Shown piece by piece: positions 5,021-11,728 of a stretch of 11,728 bases of DNA. Source of the DNA: Methanomassiliicoccales archaeon UBA280 (GTDB taxonomy: Archaea > Thermoplasmatota > Thermoplasmata > SG8-5). The stretch's first letter is position 1; each line of letters opens with the position of its first letter. Location: assembly GCA_002499085.1 (NCBI GenBank), contig DAKD01000026.1:5666-17393 (forward strand), written 5' to 3'. A program made the position numbers and the translations under genes. The notes beneath the pieces are model-generated. The model had not been told where the DNA came from. It was given only the letters and a program-made list of their open reading frames with translations, and made no database searches.

Positions 5021-5266
5021 GAGTCTGTCAACTTCTTGGTGAATATTGGATTCAGGGACTAGGGGCTAGGGGCTAGGAGCGACAATGTGTCGCGACTAAG
5101 CCGAATCTCTGATTCGGCGATAGGGACTAGGGTGCATAGTAATGCATTCGACTGGCTTGGTCCGGACAAGCCAGCAACCTAGACCCTAGACCCTTTATCC
5201 GATTATGAAAACGCAGACCCTAGACCCTAGCAATATTTTCAATATCACTGAATTCTTGACATGCTC
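5021..5266. repeat. Structured intergenic repeat, copy B (MITE-like, non-coding)
   Basis: The core runs from TGTCAA (5026) to TTGACA (5261), 236 bases, in the same orientation as copy A. Left and right termini pair imperfectly: both start TGTCAA and both have GTGA then TATTG further in. The G-tracts at 5055-5072 face C-tracts at 5179-5227 that are their reverse complement (GGGTCTAGGG repeats). Relative to copy A it carries about 58 extra bases with two further hairpins. There is no convincing open frame. It fills nearly all of the 308-base gap between the DUF2683-like gene and the gene at 5319; the remaining 52 bases hold the presumed promoter of that gene. Confidence 0.75.
5079..5174. repeat. 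Array of four hairpins inside repeat B
   Basis: Four perfect stems occur in series: GCGACA/TGTCGC (5079-5084 with 5088-5093), GCCGAATC/GATTCGGC (5100-5107 with 5111-5118), TGCAT/ATGCA (5133-5137 with 5142-5146) and CTGGCTTG/CAAGCCAG (5152-5159 with 5167-5174). Loops are 3, 3, 4 and 7 bases. Only the last is present in copy A. The series would form a branched structure in RNA or single-stranded DNA. Confidence 0.75.
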
Positions 5267-5277
5267 CGCGCTCGAAA

Positions 5278-5297
5278 ATCATATGTAGTATTATCTG
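5278..5297 (+). promoter_or_regulatory. Weak promoter candidates for the three-gene surface operon
   Basis: Two A/T-rich candidates lie between repeat B and the gene at 5319: AATCATATG around 5277-5285 and TAGTATTATC around 5287-5296. They would start transcription near 5307 and 5317. The second would make the TTG start nearly leaderless. Neither is a strong TATA box. Confidence 0.3.
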
Positions 5298-5318
5298 TTA
5301 CAGGGCAATGGGAAGAGT

Positions 5319-5807
5319 TTGAATCTGAGTGCCGATTCTGCCGGTATAGCCGGGGCGTTCGAGGAGCTGCCAGTCCTGTTGGTCGTGCTTGTAGCGGTGT
5401 CGCTGTTCTCTGTCAGCGTGGCCAATTATGCATCCTCGTGGAATGACTCTGATGAGTACACTGCGCTTCAGGAGGACTGCCTGGCATTTGCCGCGATGGT
5501 GAAGAATTCCCGGACATTGTGCGAACCGGATCATGGGGGAATATTCAGTTTCGGGAATCTGGAAAACTTTACAGCGGAGAAATTTCTTGATGAGTTCAAT
5601 GCAACATCCCTCGGAATCGGCTATTGCGTGACTGTTCAATGTCTTGATGCTCAAACAGGGGAAATCACCCTGAACAGGACAGTGCAGACAGCGGACCTTC
5701 CTACAGACAGGGACCGGGCAAGCTTCAACAGTTGCGTGAGCGTGGACAACAATGGGTACAGAGGGGCTGCCAGGCTGAGCGTGACTGTTTGGAGGGATGG
5801 GCCGTGA
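5319..5807 (+). CDS. Membrane-anchored, pilin-like extracytoplasmic protein (first gene of surface operon)
   Basis: No certain family is recognised in this 162-residue protein. A short polar N-terminus (LSADSAGIAGAFEEL) leads into one hydrophobic helix at about 17-37. The rest is a polar domain with five cysteines (54, 68, 103, 108, 139), which could form disulfides outside the cell. N-X-S/T sites occur at NDS (42), NFT (83), NAT (94) and NRT (119). The start is uncertain: no ATG is in frame before the helix and an in-frame stop lies at 5286, so TTG at 5319 is the best candidate. The stop overlaps the next start by four bases (GTGA). The layout, one N-terminal helix and a short sorting segment, is that of archaeal pilin-like proteins. 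From memory it may be related to the DUF7285-type proteins of haloarchaeal pilus clusters. Confidence 0.75.
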   Translation: MNLSADSAGIAGAFEELPVLLVVLVAVSLFSVSVANYASSWNDSDEYTALQEDCLAFAAMVKNSRTLCEPDHGGIFSFGNLENFTAEKFLDEFNATSLGIGYCVTVQCLDAQTGEITLNRTVQTADLPTDRDRASFNSCVSVDNNGYRGAARLSVTVWRDGP

Positions 5808-6304
5808 AGTTGCCGATTGCCGATTCACGGGCGCAGGCATCCATGGTGGATTCGATACTTTTCATGACCATCATGCTCGTGGCCTCTGCCGTTGTGCTGG
5901 GGTCTTCAGGCCATCAGCGCGGCACGGACACGGGATTCCCGGTGATTCGGCAGTACGCGGATGACTTCGGGGATACATTCATGGCGCTCGACCTGCCCGT
6001 GGAAAACGGAAGTTGGACATCTGTGTCCCGAATGCTTTGCGATGAATGCCTCGCCCTGCGCCGGGGTGCTGAGCCTTCACAGTATGATGAAATCAATATT
6101 CATATAATGAATGCGGGGCGAAACATAATCCGCCCGGGCCTGGATTTTGCAGTCTCCTGCGACAACGGCTCGATATTCATGTCGAGCCTGGTGCCGGATG
6201 CGGGCTCTCTGCCTCCCGACAGATGCGCAAGCGAGATGACAGTCTATCCCGGAGGCGGCCTGGGCGGGCCCATAGCCATCACGGTTTATGTGTGGGTGAT
6301 CTGA
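5804..6304 (+). CDS. Membrane-anchored, pilin-like extracytoplasmic protein (second gene of surface operon)
   Basis: The protein has 166 residues. The N-terminus KLPIADSRAQASMVDSILF resembles an archaeal class III (prepilin) signal: R-A before Q, then a hydrophobic helix at about 14-33. The usual Glu at position +5 after cleavage is absent, with Asp at +6, so processing is not assured. The outside domain has four cysteines, two of them as LCDECLAL, and two NGS sites. The frame is open further upstream, but GTG at 5804 is the best start: GGAGG at 5791-5795 lies eight bases before it, and it overlaps the previous stop as GTGA, a coupling arrangement. The stop shares a base with the next ATG. 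It probably forms part of one surface complex with both neighbours. It may correspond to a DUF7284/7287-like protein of archaeal pilus clusters; this is recall only. Confidence 0.75.
   Translation: MKLPIADSRAQASMVDSILFMTIMLVASAVVLGSSGHQRGTDTGFPVIRQYADDFGDTFMALDLPVENGSWTSVSRMLCDECLALRRGAEPSQYDEINIHIMNAGRNIIRPGLDFAVSCDNGSIFMSSLVPDAGSLPPDRCASEMTVYPGGGLGGPIAITVYVWVI
6295..6300 (+). promoter_or_regulatory. Shine-Dalgarno that fixes the start of the giant surface protein
   Basis: GGTGAT matches the 3' part of the archaeal anti-Shine-Dalgarno (complement of AUCACC). It lies three bases before the ATG at 6304 and supports that start over the in-frame ATG at 6223, which lies inside the upstream gene. 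Confidence 0.65.
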
Positions 6305-9300
6305 TGGGATGCCGACGCCTGAATCGGGATGAAAGGGGAAGGGTCCCTTTTGCAATGGTCGCGGTTCTGATCCTGATGCTGTCGGTATTCAGCATCTCAT
6401 ATCTTGAAGGGATACAGAGGCAGGACTCGGCCGCCAGAGTCTTGAATGCCGAGACCTCGCGCCAGATTTGCATAGTTCACGGGTTGGAGGATAAAATGGC
6501 ACTGGAGGGCTACTATATCGCTTCATTGGCCGTGGCTGCATCCACTCAGTATTTCTGCAACCAATCACTTCTGGATTCCGGTTTCCAGGAGAATTACTCG
6601 AAGTACCTGGATGATGCGTTTCCCCTCTACCAGGACCCATATCTCGTGGAAGTGAGGGATTTCCGTGCCTCTGTTTTCCTGGAGGAGCGTAACCTGGAGG
6701 ACCTTGTCCCTTCGAACAGAAGTTCGGAAGCCAACATCACGCTGGAAGATGACTCGGGGAATGTGGCGAATGCCGCCGTCGAGGTGCTGGACACCGTCAC
6801 AACCGAAACAGCGGGCGAGACTTCCGCACTTGCTCGGTACATTGTCACCGGATGCGGGAACTGCACCGTGAGAAACACGAGATCAGGCTCAGCTATGGAA
6901 AGACCGATATCGTTCCAGAAGGGCATTGACTCGCCTTTCCCGCTGATGAACTCCAAGGCAGAGATACTGGAGAGCTCTGTCGACAGCAATGCCATGGGCA
7001 TTGTCAGGGCTGTCAAGTACATACTGACGACACTCGCCCAATTCAGGGTCCTCGAGGGGTACGGGTCCGGGCTCGATTCCGCTCCCGGCGGGACTTCGGA
7101 CATCATCACGCTGCCGGATGTGGAACTGGCAGTGAACTTGGCAGTGATGCTCGAGACAGTCAGGCTGTTCAGGGACTATGACGAGTCTGTCATCTTGGAT
7201 ATGGATGGCGGGGGCTCGGGAAGCCAAGCCATGCAATCCCTGATATGTGATCACCTGAGCAACAGGACACTTGACCCGGCCGACATCGTGGCCCTGTATT
7301 CCGGCCTCGGGGAGAAGGAGATTCCGGCGGACATAATCCTCGCCCAGGCATTCAATGCCGTGATTGATCAGTTCATACTCAAATACCTGGATTATTTCGG
7401 CATCGCCGACATTGCCAACGGAATATACAAGACCGGCCAGGTCCTGAGCCAGTGGGTCGATGATGTCGGGAAGAGCCTCAGCGGGTTCATCTGGGGCGAT
7501 GACGGAGAGAACAGGAAGGAGTTTGACCAGGTCACCAATTGGATAGCGAAGAACTCTGCGGGCATATCCTGGCCTCCGACATACATTTCAAGGCCGGGAT
7601 TGGTCATTGGCAGCGACATCGCGTTCGGCACCGACCTTGCGGTGTTGGATGTGAATCAGCCTGTCAATGCCTCATTTCAATACTCGGCACAATGCGGGCG
7701 GCTCATGGGAGAGCATTCCGAGCCTTTGCTTGACTCGGACGGGGCAGTCATCGGGGAGACCAGGCATGCGACCGTTCAGACCTACAACATCAGCGCCATT
7801 ACAAAGCCCAGCGCATCAAGTATGTATCCGGGGGGCTACCTGGCGGATTTCAGCCCGGTAAGTCTCCTGCGCCGGACCCCTGAAACCGAGGCTCTCTGGA
7901 CAGAGTTCTATGACCTGCATTATGCTGACCAGGAGGATGTCATATACGACACGATAAGGGACGCGGTGAAGAATGTCACGTACGAGCTTTCCGGGCTGAT
8001 AACGTCTTTCATGGGACAGACAGAACTCAGCCTGTCGGAATATGGCGGGGGAATTTACGCCGTTGATCCGCTGGACAGGACCTCAGTGCTTCAGGGGCTC
8101 AGGGACATGGTTTGCGATGCCGTGACAGGTGCCACAGAGTACCTGATTGATAACCCCGGAACAGTTACTGACTTGCTCTCCGTGCTCACAAACCGCCAGG
8201 CACAGTTGACTTTGAAATTCATCGGATTCGTCTCGGATAATTACGATGCTGTCGTGGGAAATGAAACCTGCAAGCTATCCGGACTGGACACTTTGGTAAA
8301 TTCCATGCTCCTGAACTCCACAATGACTGTTCAAACCGCAGGCACAGTCTCCTCGGATTACCTTGTGTACAACGATTTGGGACATTCCAGAGGTTTTTCC
8401 GATTCCGCGCTGCCATACGATTGCACGGCAGTTCCGGACACGGGGACATGCGCTTTCGCGTTGCGGCGGAATTGCGCATCCAATATATCGGTAGACCTGG
8501 ATGCTTTTATTGAGGCGGCATATCAAACCTTGAAGGACGCTGAATCCACCTGGATACACAGCGGGAACACGCAGAACGGACTTTACATACAGGCATTGGA
8601 AGGAGGCATGGGGAGCCTCAGCGGAAGCATACTGAGCAGGTTCTTGGGTCCGAGCGCCTCTTCGCTGATTTCCCTTGCCAAGGACATGGTGATCGGCGTA
8701 CTGGACGGGATAATATGGAGCGGAGAAGTTTCCAACACCCAGTATGCCCCGGAACTGATTCTCTCGGATGCTGCCGGCGGCTTTCAGATGTACGAGGGCG
8801 AAAGGGACAGAGCCTTTGCCAACGGCACAGTCTGGGAGGAAAGATTCGCAGTGAGCCAGCCGGATGGATGGATGAAGGCTGCTGCGACCGACAGCGGACT
8901 GGCTGCGGGATTCATGTTCGTGAACATCTCCGAACCCGCAGGCGTACATTACACGAATGCCCTGACCTTCAATGAAAAGCCTTTCGAGAACAGATGGAAC
9001 GTCACGATTGCAGGCAATTTCACGGTGCGTGCGGAAAGCAGCACACTGTGCTACACGGGAAACGGGACTTACAGCCCTGTGATTCTGGAAAAAACTTTTA
9101 GGCTGAACATCACAGTCCCAGTTCTGGCTTATTCCGGTTGGGATCTTAAGGGAGTTGAGTATGCGGGCACCGCAAGCCTTGCCGGAGATATTGAAAAGCT
9201 TGTGGACATCGTCGCGGATTTCTTTGACTGGGTTTGGGACACGATATCCGCTCCGATAAACTGGGTGATCGACCAGGTCATGAAAGTTGTGGATTTCTTC

Positions 9301-11067
9301 GCGGACCTTGTGGGAAAGCTCCTGGCCTATGCGGAGGAGATAATGAACAAGGTCACGGAGATGCTGAGCTTCCTGGTGGAGAAAGTTCAGGATTTCATCA
9401 AGGATGTGGCCAACCTGATTCTGAATTCAATCGTGGACTGGATAATCGACATGCTCCCTGACGGTTCAGAGTTCGGATTCAGCGTCTTCGGATTTGACTT
9501 CCTGCTGTCTTTCGCCACAGACGAGGAGATGGACCTTATTGACTCGGGATACGGGGGCAAGCTCCTTTGGCTCCGCACCCAGGGAAAACTTCTGGGCATG
9601 GGATTCGATGTCGGCCTTGAGCTGTGGTCGCTCTCGGACAATGTATCGGCCGACGCAGGTTTGGAATACGATGTTTTACTGGACGCAAAAATCGACATGT
9701 TCGGTTTCAGCCTGGATATAGGCGTGGACCCGTTCATGCTCCTTCAGGAAAGGATAATAGAGATCAGAGGCCACGGAGCAGGCTGGAACATGGCCGTGGA
9801 GGCGCCGGTTGCCGAGCATGCCTACGGATCTGTTCAGTACTCGCTGCATGACATTGCAGGCGTCGGGGCCGCTCTCTCAAACATACCCATACCGTTCCTC
9901 GGGCTGAAGGCCTCGGTAAATGCCGGCCTGGAAATCAAGTACACGCTCAGGGGGCTGGAAGAAGACAATCTTGTGATCAACGAGGTCGAACTGAACCCGA
10001 GGGGGCTGGACTGGGGCGCGCAGTGGGTAGAGCTTTACAACCCCCTGAACCGTAACATCAGCCTGGGCAACTGGACGCTGAGCCGCGGCAACGCACCCGA
10101 ACACAATATCACATTCAACGGAACTTTCACGATGGAGCCTTTCGGATACTGGATTGTGCAGTTCGACAACACAACGCTGCCCACAGACTCAGTATCGTTT
10201 GAGCTGATAGACCCCGGAGGGACTGTCATCGATTGCACACCTCTCCTTTCCGAATCGGACAACGACATAATCAACAATATCTCGATCGGTTCGTCGGGTT
10301 GCGGGGCTACGTGGCAGAGGAATCCCAACGGCGCCAACCTCACGCTGGCCGGGAGTTGGAACTTCACCCAAGGCACGAACGGTGAGGAAAATGCGGCCAT
10401 CGACATCGAATTCAAGCCTTTGGTCTGGGCACTGCTCAAGGGGGCTTTCAACACGACCTGGCAGGACCTGAAGGACGAGCTTGCCCTGTCGCTCGACTTC
10501 ATAGTCAAACTGGTAACGCAGTTCATACAGCGCTTCATCGAGGACGTGCTCAGTGTTGTGGAGAGGTCCGTGGTTGAGACCATTCTATTCCTGGATGTCA
10601 TGCTCACAGACATGACCGGCTCCGGCGGGGGCGGGATCACCTTGAGTTTCGTGATAGAGGGCGGCGGAACCCTCGCTGCCATACTCAGATGGATAATTGG
10701 GTCTGTTACAGCCTTCCTTGCGAAGTTCGGCAAGCCAACCCAGCCCTCCCAGTACCCGAAGCTCGCTGACGACGTCCCCGAGCACCTTTTCGTCAGGCTG
10801 GAGTTCTACGCCCTGGTCCAGATGCCCCGGATGCTGAAGAAGGCCGTTGGAACGGAGGAGGAAATGAGCGAAATTAAATTGGCAGGCCGAATCGAAGCAA
10901 ACATACCAGCGCTGGCAGCACTCGTCGGCAAGGATATGGGCCGCTGGCGCATAAACTTCGGGGTGTTCGTCGAGAATGTACCCTCCAGCATCGCGGACCC
11001 GCTTTTCCACACCGGGGAAGAATCTGTCAATGTCTGGCTGTTCAAGGGCAGCGTGTGGGAGAGTTAG
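6304..11067 (+). CDS. Giant membrane-anchored extracellular protein with lamin-tail domain
   Basis: The protein has 1587 residues. A basic N-terminus (RRLNRDERGR) precedes one helix at 14-34 (VPFAMVAVLILMLSVF), implying N-in/C-out topology. I count 28 N-X-S/T sites spread along the rest, plus paired cysteines (GCGNC, DCTAVPDTGTC), which suits a glycosylated outside protein. Residues 40-960 are mixed alpha/beta with no domain I recognise. Residues 962-1052 are a long run of amphipathic helices rich in V, I, L, F, W and D/K. About 1053-1215 is beta-rich. Residues 1223-1362 form a lamin-tail domain (INEVELNP, WVELYNP, GYWIVQF). A second amphipathic segment lies near 1390-1480. No C-terminal anchor is evident. 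Start: TGATG coupling to the previous gene and GGTGAT upstream. The N-terminus recalls haloarchaeal DUF7286 proteins of pilus clusters, from memory only. It may be the main surface component of this operon. Confidence 0.85.
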   Translation: MGCRRLNRDERGRVPFAMVAVLILMLSVFSISYLEGIQRQDSAARVLNAETSRQICIVHGLEDKMALEGYYIASLAVAASTQYFCNQSLLDSGFQENYSKYLDDAFPLYQDPYLVEVRDFRASVFLEERNLEDLVPSNRSSEANITLEDDSGNVANAAVEVLDTVTTETAGETSALARYIVTGCGNCTVRNTRSGSAMERPISFQKGIDSPFPLMNSKAEILESSVDSNAMGIVRAVKYILTTLAQFRVLEGYGSGLDSAPGGTSDIITLPDVELAVNLAVMLETVRLFRDYDESVILDMDGGGSGSQAMQSLICDHLSNRTLDPADIVALYSGLGEKEIPADIILAQAFNAVIDQFILKYLDYFGIADIANGIYKTGQVLSQWVDDVGKSLSGFIWGDDGENRKEFDQVTNWIAKNSAGISWPPTYISRPGLVIGSDIAFGTDLAVLDVNQPVNASFQYSAQCGRLMGEHSEPLLDSDGAVIGETRHATVQTYNISAITKPSASSMYPGGYLADFSPVSLLRRTPETEALWTEFYDLHYADQEDVIYDTIRDAVKNVTYELSGLITSFMGQTELSLSEYGGGIYAVDPLDRTSVLQGLRDMVCDAVTGATEYLIDNPGTVTDLLSVLTNRQAQLTLKFIGFVSDNYDAVVGNETCKLSGLDTLVNSMLLNSTMTVQTAGTVSSDYLVYNDLGHSRGFSDSALPYDCTAVPDTGTCAFALRRNCASNISVDLDAFIEAAYQTLKDAESTWIHSGNTQNGLYIQALEGGMGSLSGSILSRFLGPSASSLISLAKDMVIGVLDGIIWSGEVSNTQYAPELILSDAAGGFQMYEGERDRAFANGTVWEERFAVSQPDGWMKAAATDSGLAAGFMFVNISEPAGVHYTNALTFNEKPFENRWNVTIAGNFTVRAESSTLCYTGNGTYSPVILEKTFRLNITVPVLAYSGWDLKGVEYAGTASLAGDIEKLVDIVADFFDWVWDTISAPINWVIDQVMKVVDFFADLVGKLLAYAEEIMNKVTEMLSFLVEKVQDFIKDVANLILNSIVDWIIDMLPDGSEFGFSVFGFDFLLSFATDEEMDLIDSGYGGKLLWLRTQGKLLGMGFDVGLELWSLSDNVSADAGLEYDVLLDAKIDMFGFSLDIGVDPFMLLQERIIEIRGHGAGWNMAVEAPVAEHAYGSVQYSLHDIAGVGAALSNIPIPFLGLKASVNAGLEIKYTLRGLEEDNLVINEVELNPRGLDWGAQWVELYNPLNRNISLGNWTLSRGNAPEHNITFNGTFTMEPFGYWIVQFDNTTLPTDSVSFELIDPGGTVIDCTPLLSESDNDIINNISIGSSGCGATWQRNPNGANLTLAGSWNFTQGTNGEENAAIDIEFKPLVWALLKGAFNTTWQDLKDELALSLDFIVKLVTQFIQRFIEDVLSVVERSVVETILFLDVMLTDMTGSGGGGITLSFVIEGGGTLAAILRWIIGSVTAFLAKFGKPTQPSQYPKLADDVPEHLFVRLEFYALVQMPRMLKKAVGTEEEMSEIKLAGRIEANIPALAALVGKDMGRWRINFGVFVENVPSSIADPLFHTGEESVNVWLFKGSVWES
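9970..10389 (+). other. Lamin-tail domain within the giant surface protein
   Basis: Residues 1223-1362 carry the signature of the lamin-tail (LTD) fold: an opening strand with INEVELNP, then QWVELYNPLNRNISLGNW, a GYWIVQFDN strand, LIDPGGTVID, and a closing TWQRNPNG segment. LTDs are immunoglobulin-like modules common in secreted bacterial and archaeal proteins, usually beside nucleases or adhesion modules. No nuclease motif is visible here, so an adhesion or structural role is more likely. Confidence 0.85.
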
Positions 11068-11075
11068 CGGAAAAG

Positions 11076-11082
11076 TTAAATA
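11076..11082 (+). promoter_or_regulatory. TATA box of the vapBC operon
   Basis: TTAAATA is centred about 27 bases ahead of the ATG at 11106. Transcription should therefore begin at or next to the start codon (leaderless), in keeping with the lack of any Shine-Dalgarno sequence. It is immediately followed by the palindrome at 11083. Confidence 0.65.
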
Positions 11083-11098
11083 GTTATAACGTTATAAC
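11083..11098. promoter_or_regulatory. Probable operator: 16-bp perfect palindrome made of two GTTATAAC units
   Basis: GTTATAACGTTATAAC is its own reverse complement, and each eight-base half is itself palindromic, so it is also a tandem repeat. It sits between the TATA box and the expected transcription start of vapB, eight bases before the ATG. AbrB-type antitoxins commonly repress their own operon from such sites, so this is the likely autorepression operator. The A/T-rich units could also serve as secondary TATA boxes. Confidence 0.7.
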
Positions 11099-11105
11099 AT
11101 CACCC

Positions 11106-11327
11106 ATGTCAGAAATGTTCGAGGCCAAGCTCCGGCGCGTCGGAAATTCCCTGGGCATAATCGTCCCTGGCGATCTTATCCAGCAGCTGGGGTTCGGTGA
11201 CGGCGACACAATTCAGGTTGCCATACCAAGTTCAGGCATCAAAGCCAGGAACAGGAAGCTGCTGGCCTTCATCGGGACCGAGAGAGGCAAGAAGCCTTTC
11301 AAGCGGGACAAAGGGGACAGGTTCTGA
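11106..11327 (+). CDS. vapB: AbrB/MazE-fold antitoxin (VapB type)
   Basis: The protein has 73 residues. Residues 4-40 are a SpoVT/AbrB swapped-hairpin DNA-binding domain: FEAKLRRVGNSLGIIVPGDL followed by QLGFGDGDTIQVAI. It should dimerise, bind the palindrome just upstream and repress the operon. The remaining basic tail (about residues 42-73) is where such antitoxins wrap and inhibit their toxin. The frame is open upstream into the giant gene, but the ATG at 11106 fits the TATA box and the family start; ATG at 11115 is possible. Its TGA shares one base with the toxin ATG (TGATG), so both proteins come from one message in coupled amounts, as is typical of toxin-antitoxin pairs. Confidence 0.88.
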   Translation: MSEMFEAKLRRVGNSLGIIVPGDLIQQLGFGDGDTIQVAIPSSGIKARNRKLLAFIGTERGKKPFKRDKGDRF

Positions 11328-11710
11328 TGTTTCTGGATACGTCCGTGATTATCGAGATGATGCTGGGCGACGATGATGAACGAATGGAACGAATACTGAA
11401 CCACATCAGGAGTGAACTGCTGTTCATCTCAATGGCACAGATAAGTGAGGTCAGTGACTGGTGTTGGGCCAATTCATGCAATGTGGAGAGACGGATCGAG
11501 CAGCTCAAGGAGATTGTCCATCTCATTCCGCTGAACGAGGATATTTGCGTAGAGGCCTCGAAAATCAAGGCTGCAATGAGGAAACAGAGAATTGCAAAAT
11601 TCAGCCTGATGGACGGCCTCATTCTGGCCAGTTCTAGGTACATTGGCCAGACACTACTCACGTTGGACACCGATTTCAGGAAAGCCGAGGATGTAATAAT
11701 AATAAAATAA
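11327..11710 (+). CDS. vapC: PIN-domain ribonuclease toxin (VapC family)
   Basis: The protein has 127 residues, a normal length for VapC. PIN-domain acidic residues that bind the catalytic metal are visible: D4 in MFLDTSVIIE, E41 in AQISEVSDW, D96 in SLMDGLILASS, and D114/D116 in LTLDTDF. All key positions are present, so it should be active. VapC toxins cleave RNA, often tRNA or rRNA, and block translation when the antitoxin is lost; the target here is unknown. The start overlaps the antitoxin stop by one base, with only a weak AGGGGA upstream, suggesting translation depends on coupling. The pair could stabilise this genomic region or act in stress. The gene is complete, and 18 bases follow it before the window ends. 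Confidence 0.92.
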   Translation: MFLDTSVIIEMMLGDDDERMERILNHIRSELLFISMAQISEVSDWCWANSCNVERRIEQLKEIVHLIPLNEDICVEASKIKAAMRKQRIAKFSLMDGLILASSRYIGQTLLTLDTDFRKAEDVIIIK

Positions 11711-11728
11711 GCGGACCTGTCGGGATCG

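Noticed and set aside
5050..5230. Telomere-like CTAGGG tracts as a chromosome end
   Set aside because: The tracts are short, interrupted, paired with their complement on the other side of the element and surrounded by ordinary genes.
2732..5261. CRISPR array or leader made of the two repeats
   Set aside because: There are only two copies, far apart and of different length, with no spacers of regular size and no cas genes.
6223..6303. Longer start for the giant surface protein inside the previous gene
   Set aside because: The ATG at 6304 has a GGTGAT site and a TGATG overlap, and places the basic segment directly before the membrane helix as expected.

Overview
The window looks archaeal, most likely from the Thermoplasmatota or a related euryarchaeal lineage. 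The evidence is an archaeal-type methionine adenosyltransferase (398 aa), A+T-rich TATA boxes about 25 bases ahead of several starts, leaderless or very short-leader transcripts beside Shine-Dalgarno-led genes, frequent AGG/AGA arginine and ATA isoleucine codons, and an archaeal DUF4443 regulator and DUF2683-like protein. The lineage is inferred; nothing in the window fixes it.

Layout. 1-189: no convincing gene, two inverted repeats, then a TATA box. 190-867 (+): a lysine/alanine-rich helical protein. 908-2693: three genes for small membrane proteins that share one plan, hydrophobic helices, a Pro/Tyr/Gln-rich linker and a four-cysteine zinc ribbon. The first is on the minus strand (908-1264). 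The other two (1435-2049, 2160-2693) are clear tandem paralogues on the plus strand. 2727-2914: structured repeat copy A. 2926-4715 (-): mat followed by a winged-helix/DUF4443 regulator, joined by a one-base stop/start overlap. 4828-5010 (+): a 60-residue DUF2683/antitoxin-like gene, divergent from mat. 5021-5266: structured repeat copy B, in the same orientation as A. 5319-11067 (+): a tightly coupled three-gene operon for membrane-anchored extracytoplasmic proteins of 162, 166 and 1587 aa. The last is a giant, sequon-rich protein with a lamin-tail domain. 11106-11710 (+): a VapBC-type toxin-antitoxin pair behind a perfect 16-bp palindrome.

How it works together. mat supplies S-adenosylmethionine, and its coupled DUF4443 partner may respond to that physiology. 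The three-gene operon looks like a cell-surface assembly: each protein has a short N-terminal sorting segment, one membrane helix and an outside domain with potential N-glycosylation sites. It resembles, from memory only, the pilin-like gene clusters beside archaeal type IV pilus systems. The most unusual non-coding content is the pair of approximately 190- and 245-base repeats. They have imperfect terminal inverted repeats, G-quadruplex-forming tracts on both strands and internal hairpins, and they bracket the mat/DUF4443/DUF2683 block as direct repeats.
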